Positions 23,558-27,343 of a DNA stretch of 27,343 bases are shown here, in pieces. A program made the translations under genes and the position numbers. The stretch's first letter is position 1; each line of letters starts with the position of its first letter. Under the pieces are notes generated by a model. That model was not told the origin of the DNA and did no database searches. It worked only from the letters and a program-made list of their open reading frames with translations. This DNA comes from a virus. The DNA is taken from positions 1 through 27,343 of IMG/VR virus record IMGVR_UViG_3300027896_000183. The stretch is one strand, 5' to 3'.

Positions 23558-24076
23558 ATGCCGCAAATGGGAATTGACAGTTTGAAGACGAACTTAACAA
23601 ATCCTGCAAGGCCGTATCTGTGGGAAGTAGTAGTGCCGGTTCCGATCGGCGGTGGTGATTCTACTACCTATACGTTAAGGGCTCAGTCTACCGAGATCCC
23701 TGGCCGCAGCAATCCGCAGATCAAGATACCGTTCAAACAGACCGCGGGTATCGCTATAGCCGGGAAATTGGCCTACGATCAGACCTGGTCAGTTACATTC
23801 ATCGAAGGTGAAGACAAGAAAGTCTTCGATGCGATCCAGGGATGGCAGCAGTCGATCGTGAACAACTCGACTGGTATCGGGATTGGTGATCCATTTTACA
23901 AGACCGACGTGTATCTGACTACGATCACCGTGGCCGGAGACATCTACATGAAGATCAAGCTCAAGGGTGCATGGGTACAGAACATTGGCAAAGTTGCAGT
24001 CGATTATGCAGGCGGAGACGGAACGATCAAGTATCCTGTCACCTTCTCATTCGACAACTGGGAAGACGTGTCCTAA
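23558..24076 (+). CDS. Tail tube protein (T4 gp19-like)
   Basis: A 172-residue tail tube subunit, close to T4 gp19 in length (163). Typical features are the N-terminal NPARPYLWEVVVPVP strand, LRAQSTEIPGRSNPQI with the conserved small-residue turn, the YDQTWSVTFIEGEDKKVFDA strand-helix (about 76-95), and the C-terminal beta strand YPVTFSFDNWE. Hexamer rings of this protein stack into the tube inside the sheath. A strong AAGGAGG ribosome site and position after the sheath gene agree with high expression. Confidence 0.92.
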   Translation: MPQMGIDSLKTNLTNPARPYLWEVVVPVPIGGGDSTTYTLRAQSTEIPGRSNPQIKIPFKQTAGIAIAGKLAYDQTWSVTFIEGEDKKVFDAIQGWQQSIVNNSTGIGIGDPFYKTDVYLTTITVAGDIYMKIKLKGAWVQNIGKVAVDYAGGDGTIKYPVTFSFDNWEDVS

Positions 24077-24088
24077 TCGGAGTAAACT

Positions 24089-24631
24089 ATGCCAGGACTT
24101 AGTGTACCTGTTGATTGGATCCTAGCAAAAGCACGTTTCCAGAGGAACTATCTCTGGGACGTGCTCTTGCCGGACATTAGCCCGACTATTGGTGGAATAC
24201 CGACATTCGGGCTGATCGGGTTTGGTTTAGCGCAACTTGTCCGCGCTGTGCAGTTCGGTGACTACAGCATGAACGACGCGAATACGATGCGTGTTGGCCC
24301 GTATCAGGCTAATTTTGCTGGGCTGCTGACGGTCGACAAGATCCGTATTACCTTTGTAAAAACAATGCCGGATGCTGTCTCAGCGTACATCAATGCGTGG
24401 AAAAATCTGATCGTTGACAGCCAGGGTTTGTTCCAGCCGAAAGCAAAGTATCAAAAGACTATGTACGTGCGGTTCCTGGACTCAACAGGAATTGCCTTGG
24501 GGCGGTATAAGTTGATCGGGTGTTTCCCGACGACATTCCCTAAATACAACCTGGACTATGAGAACAACAACGTGACGACTGTGCAGGTGGAGTTTGCAGT
24601 GGACAAGATCGAATATGAGTTTTTCGGATAG
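24089..24631 (+). CDS. Tail-tube paralogue, tube initiator-like (gp54/gp19 superfamily)
   Basis: A 180-residue protein that looks like a diverged copy of the tube gene: FQRNYLWDVLLPD near its start matches the tube protein's RPYLWEVVVP, AVQFGDYSMND replaces the STEIPGRSN turn, and it has the same middle strand-helix (DKIRITFVKTMPDAVSAYIN) and final beta strand (TVQVEFAVDKIEYEF). In T4, gp19 and the tube-initiator gp54 are structurally related and differ in this way. I infer a baseplate-proximal or terminal ring. A second tube subunit is an alternative. The ribosome site is GGAG. The homing endonuclease follows immediately. Confidence 0.75.
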   Translation: MPGLSVPVDWILAKARFQRNYLWDVLLPDISPTIGGIPTFGLIGFGLAQLVRAVQFGDYSMNDANTMRVGPYQANFAGLLTVDKIRITFVKTMPDAVSAYINAWKNLIVDSQGLFQPKAKYQKTMYVRFLDSTGIALGRYKLIGCFPTTFPKYNLDYENNNVTTVQVEFAVDKIEYEFFG

Positions 24632-24638
24632 GATATGT

Positions 24639-25247
24639 ATGAAATACGATAAAATTATCGATTACAAAATATGCGCATGTGGATGTGGCGAGATTATTTA
24701 TATTTCTGCTTATTATCCAGCAAAGCGTTTTGTTAATGGACATAACTGGTTGGGTGTTAAAAGACCACCTCGATCTGTTGAGTATAGGAAGAATATCAGC
24801 ATGGCACATTTAGGTAAAAAACGATCGCAGATTTTCTGTGACCATATGCGTAAAGTTAGTGCTGGTAAGCACCATTCTATCGAAACAAAGCAGAAAATGT
24901 CTGCAGCGCATAAGGGATCAAAGAGTCATCTTTGGGAAGGGGGTAAGACTTCTCTGGCTACGTGTATCCGGCATTTATTGGAAATGAAACAGTGGCGTGT
25001 ATCTATCTTTGAGCGTGATAACTATACTTGTATAAAATGTGGAAAACGTGGTGGAGAACTTCATCCGCATCATATAAAGAAGTTTTCTAATATCTTAGCC
25101 GATTTCTTACATGAATATTCTCAGTTTAGTCCATTAGAGGATAAAGAGACGTTAGTAAGATTAGCCATGACTTATAAACCCTTTTGGGAGATTAGCAACG
25201 GTACGACATTGTGCCGAAACTGCCATATGCTAACATTTAAACTATGA
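24639..25247 (+). mobile_element. Free-standing HNH homing endonuclease gene
   Basis: A 202-residue endonuclease, an inserted selfish gene. Start chosen at MKYDKII with AGGAT upstream. The N-terminus has a CACGCG metal-like knuckle (12-17), two NUMOD3-like helices follow (YRKNISMAHLGKK, about 49-61, and KQKMSAAHKGSKSH, about 84-97), then the HNH nuclease: FERDNYTCIKCG (C131, C134), LHPHHI (H144/H145) and LCRNCH (C192, C195). Base composition is visibly more AT-rich than in flanking genes, and codon choice differs, consistent with recent transfer. It sits between the tube paralogue and the next tail gene, and its end overlaps the following ATG by four bases. No intron boundary is visible in either neighbour, so it is free-standing. 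Confidence 0.93.
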
Positions 25248-25492
25248 TTAACTTCCACGATCTTCTTGAGCATTGCAGAAAAGTGCAGGTGACAGAGAGT
25301 GCTATTACGACTCAGATCACTGACATGAACAACAAACTGCTCGGTGTCCTGGTAGAGGATGAAAAGATGATCGAGATCCGGACACCGATGGGCCAGGCGC
25401 TTGGCCGGTACATCAAGGCCTCTAACACGACTACAGATATGATGAACAAAGCACTAGCAAAAGGGAACATTTTGATGACATTGTTGAAGTAG
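25244..25492 (+). CDS. Small tail-module protein of unknown function
   Basis: An 82-residue protein beginning in an ATGA overlap with the endonuclease gene, without a clear ribosome site. It has a beta-hairpin-like centre (NNKLLGVLVEDEKMIEIRTP) flanked by helices, and a Met-rich end (TTDMMNKALAKGNILMTLLK). Composition returns to that of the other phage genes. It lies between the tube paralogue and the chaperone gene in the tail module, so a tail-assembly role is likely, but no family is recognised. Confidence 0.65.
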   Translation: MINFHDLLEHCRKVQVTESAITTQITDMNNKLLGVLVEDEKMIEIRTPMGQALGRYIKASNTTTDMMNKALAKGNILMTLLK

Positions 25493-25542
25493 GAGAACAA
25501 GATCAAAAACTTTCCTAACAAAAAGAAAAAAGGAGAGGGAAA

Positions 25543-26280
25543 ATGCAAGAGAACTATGTAACAGTGAAGTTACCTTCCAAATGCTTGGTCTATCCGGATA
25601 TAGACTTGGCAAAGAACCCCGATGCAATCCAGATCCGGACCTTCAAGGGCCGCGATGAGAAGTTGATCGCAGAACTCAGCAACGAGAACTTCGAGAAAAA
25701 GTTTCTGACTGTGCTTCACGGTGTTTTGAAGGGTATTGATCCTGTAAAACTGACGCTGGGAGACCGCCTGTATCTGGTAGTCTGGGAGACTATTAACTCG
25801 TACTCAAAAATGTTCAGTGTTGATTTTGAGTGCGAACATTGTTGGCAAAAGAATACGTTTGATGTTGATCTAACCAAACTGGAAATTATTGAACTTCCTG
25901 ATACATATAGAGAACCCTATGAGTTGAAGTTACCTGTATCCGGGCAACTGGTCAAATGCCGGATGTTGCGGGTAGAGGATGTTCTGAAGGTAAACGAGTT
26001 GGATAAGGCCGGCCAGAATGTTTGGTTGTACAGATACGCGCTTTCATTGGTGAATGATAAAGGTATCTGGGACAACGTGGACTTTCTGGAGAACCTCTCA
26101 ACCAAAGACCTTATGGTTATCCGTGCCTTTCATAATAAGTTTGAACATGGTCTAAAGATGGAAGCAGCATATGAGTGTCCGAAGTGCGGAGGTACCGGTG
26201 TGATGCCGGTTCCCTTTCGACTTGAGATGCTTCTTCCGTATGGGAAAAAACTTGAACGATATACTGGAGATGCAGTTTGA
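25543..26280 (+). CDS. Tail-assembly chaperone / gp26-like baseplate protein with zinc ribbon
   Basis: A 245-residue protein with a good AAAGGAGAGG ribosome site. The opening (VKLPSKCLVYPDIDLAKNPD...IQIRTFKGRDEKLIAEL) and length fit the T4 gp26/baseplate-hub assembly group (the T4_baseplate family, as I recall it) that precedes tape-measure genes in many myoviruses. Two Cys pairs, C97/C100 (CEHC) and C212/C215 (CPKC), frame the molecule and could form a split zinc ribbon. Immediately downstream a second reading frame overlaps its end in the +1 register, the arrangement of recoded tail-assembly chaperones (G/GT). Function as a chaperone for the tape measure is inferred from order and overlap. 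Confidence 0.72.
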   Translation: MQENYVTVKLPSKCLVYPDIDLAKNPDAIQIRTFKGRDEKLIAELSNENFEKKFLTVLHGVLKGIDPVKLTLGDRLYLVVWETINSYSKMFSVDFECEHCWQKNTFDVDLTKLEIIELPDTYREPYELKLPVSGQLVKCRMLRVEDVLKVNELDKAGQNVWLYRYALSLVNDKGIWDNVDFLENLSTKDLMVIRAFHNKFEHGLKMEAAYECPKCGGTGVMPVPFRLEMLLPYGKKLERYTGDAV

Positions 26281-26434
26281 TCTACTGTATTACCTGAATA
26301 TGACCATTCAGGATTACGACAATAATGACGCCCGGGATAATGATTGGATCCATAATAGGCTGATCCTTCAGAAACGGGAAGAAATTAAAGCAAATAGAGA
26401 GGCCAGAGGAGTATACGATGGCAGAACTCAATGA
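26240..26434 (+). CDS. Overlapping downstream chaperone segment (T-like), possibly made by frameshift
   Basis: In the +1 frame relative to the preceding gene, an open frame covers the last 41 bases of that gene and extends 154 bases beyond. From the in-frame ATG at 26240 it would give 64 residues with the core DILEMQFDLLYYLN and a helical, basic second half (NRLILQKREEIKANREARG). This resembles the downstream part of tail-assembly chaperone pairs. There is no ribosome site before the ATG at 26240, and the overlap holds a GGGAAAAAAC run (26242-26251) and a GTT TGA T stop context, so it may be expressed as a fusion by +1 or -2 recoding. Its end overlaps the next gene by 17 bases. Confidence 0.65.
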   Translation: MGKNLNDILEMQFDLLYYLNMTIQDYDNNDARDNDWIHNRLILQKREEIKANREARGVYDGRTQ

Positions 26435-27343
26435 GGAACTAAACCGAAGGCTGCAGGAAATTGAGAAAAAGTTAGATGCCGCGCATCGGCCGTCTGTAAC
26501 ACCACAGGATCCTATGCAAACGATGAAGGATGCTGGGTTTGCTGTTTTTACTCCTGCTGGTCAGAAAGCCTTAGAAACTATTAAGGAAAGATACAATGGT
26601 GACTTCAAGGTGTTCTTTACTGAGTTGTCTAAAAAATATGATCCAAAACAGAACACGGCAGAAATAAAGAGGCTAAGTGGTGTATTATCCCAAATTGGCA
26701 CGGTGACAGTTCTAGTAGACAAGTTGCTTAACTCTAAGGATTTCAATGCCTCTCTTGAAGATATTAAAGATCTTCGGAAACGAGTTAATGATCTCGACTC
26801 AGAGTTTGCATTTTTTACTGATTCATCAAATATTACAGATGTCTTATCTGAGAATGTTGCAAAGACTGCACAGACTACTGGTGTTAGCCTTGAACAGTTG
26901 AAGTACGCTCAGGGTCTGTTTGGTCGGAAAGTCCAACAGATAACTAAGCCACCTGCTTTCATGCCCGGGGCCAGAAAAAATCTCCAATCTATTGGTGAAG
27001 TGGCGCGTCTTGCCGCATTGACACCTTTTGAGCCTGCCTTGCGTAGCATAAATGCAATGGATAGAGAACGAGCCGCTAAAAAAGAGTCATTGGAGAATCT
27101 TGCTTTTGAACAGGCAGGTAACAATGTGAGCCCTGCTGCGAATGCTGCCGAATCTACTGAATCTGTCTCTGGAGGCGGCGGTGGCGGGGGTACTGGCGGA
27201 AGATGGAGTGGCAGTAGTGGTCTTGCTGCTGATTTATTCCTGTTCTTCAATACCAAAGCATACCAAGCAAAGTGGACAAAGGAGTTACTTGCTGCAGTTA
27301 GTGGTGGAGTAGGTGGTGGACGATGGGAAGGCGGCGGTGGTGG
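26418..27343 (+). CDS. Tape-measure-like protein, N-terminal part (runs off the window)
   Basis: An open frame of 308 codons that continues past the window end. It begins with ATG at 26418 after an AGAGGAG ribosome site. Residues 1-25 are a charged helix (LNEELNRRLQEIEKKL), followed by a long mostly helical region to about residue 250. Then come two glycine-rich blocks with a shared GGRW core (residues about 252-266 and from about 296) separated by a hydrophobic stretch (LAADLFLFF). It follows the chaperone pair, exactly where myovirus tape-measure genes lie, and a long helical protein with Gly-rich segments fits. The length cannot be judged here and other large virion proteins remain possible. 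Confidence 0.68.
   Translation, partial: MAELNEELNRRLQEIEKKLDAAHRPSVTPQDPMQTMKDAGFAVFTPAGQKALETIKERYNGDFKVFFTELSKKYDPKQNTAEIKRLSGVLSQIGTVTVLVDKLLNSKDFNASLEDIKDLRKRVNDLDSEFAFFTDSSNITDVLSENVAKTAQTTGVSLEQLKYAQGLFGRKVQQITKPPAFMPGARKNLQSIGEVARLAALTPFEPALRSINAMDRERAAKKESLENLAFEQAGNNVSPAANAAESTESVSGGGGGGGTGGRWSGSSGLAADLFLFFNTKAYQAKWTKELLAAVSGGVGGGRWEGGGG
27171..27343 (+). repeat. Glycine-rich GGRW coding repeats, continuing past the window
   Basis: Two blocks of Gly codons, ggaggcggcggtggcggg (from 27171) and ggcggcggtggtgg (to the end), each adjoin a Gly-Gly-Arg-Trp core followed by a Ser or Glu and Gly. They lie about 44 residues apart in the tape-measure-like gene; further copies may follow outside the window. 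Confidence 0.6.

Noticed and set aside
1-27343. CRISPR array or integrase/attachment site
   Set aside because: No regularly spaced direct repeats with unique spacers and no recombinase gene; the repeats present are coding.

Overview
The window is a virion-morphogenesis region of a large contractile-tailed bacteriophage (Caudoviricetes, myovirus). The capsid genes are T4-like: a gp21-type prohead protease fused to a scaffold-like coiled coil, then a gp23-type major capsid protein. The tail genes run sheath (gp18-like), tube (gp19-like), tube paralogue (gp54/gp19-like), tail-assembly chaperone, then the start of a tape-measure-like gene. All supported genes are on the + strand, tightly packed, often with ATGA or TAATG overlaps, and the ordinary stops TAA, TAG and TGA are used. 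No terminase or portal gene lies inside; they are presumably upstream. A signal-peptide-bearing outer-membrane beta-barrel suggests a Gram-negative (diderm) host. I cannot name the host or a close relative from sequence alone.

Layout: 5-3285, a 954-aa modular protein with a five-fold DIFKGAS-type repeat, plus a small helical protein. 3288-5274, a cold-shock protein, a polytopic membrane protein and three small unknowns; a 241-nt non-coding stretch (4662-4902) holds a long stem-loop. 5288-10146, a 732-aa zinc-ribbon and repeat-rich protein, a structured 117-nt spacer, a beta-rich protein, and the protease/scaffold fusion. 10173-11639, the major capsid protein, followed by a strong hairpin. 11763-14471, a neck/connector candidate, a SWIM-type zinc protein and another probable virion protein. 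14489-15908, two exported proteins (beta-barrel and FN3 domain). 15987-18810, a coiled-coil protein flanked by complementary hairpins and two low-complexity acidic/lysine-rich proteins. 18862-20663, a cupin-like protein, two single-pass membrane coiled-coil proteins and a virion candidate. 20715-26434, the tail module with an AT-rich HNH homing endonuclease inserted. 26418 to the end, the open-ended start of a tape-measure-like gene.

Inferred working: the protease/scaffold protein and several modular, zinc-rich, charged proteins would fill the prohead core. The protease then trims the capsid protein and perhaps cuts the modular proteins at repeated hydrophobic-x-Glu|Ser sites, while the tail genes build a contractile tail. 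The most notable items are the candidate processed core polyproteins, the exported barrel/FN3 pair within the structural operon, a candidate recoded chaperone gene (+1 or -2) upstream of the tape measure, and several structured non-coding elements.
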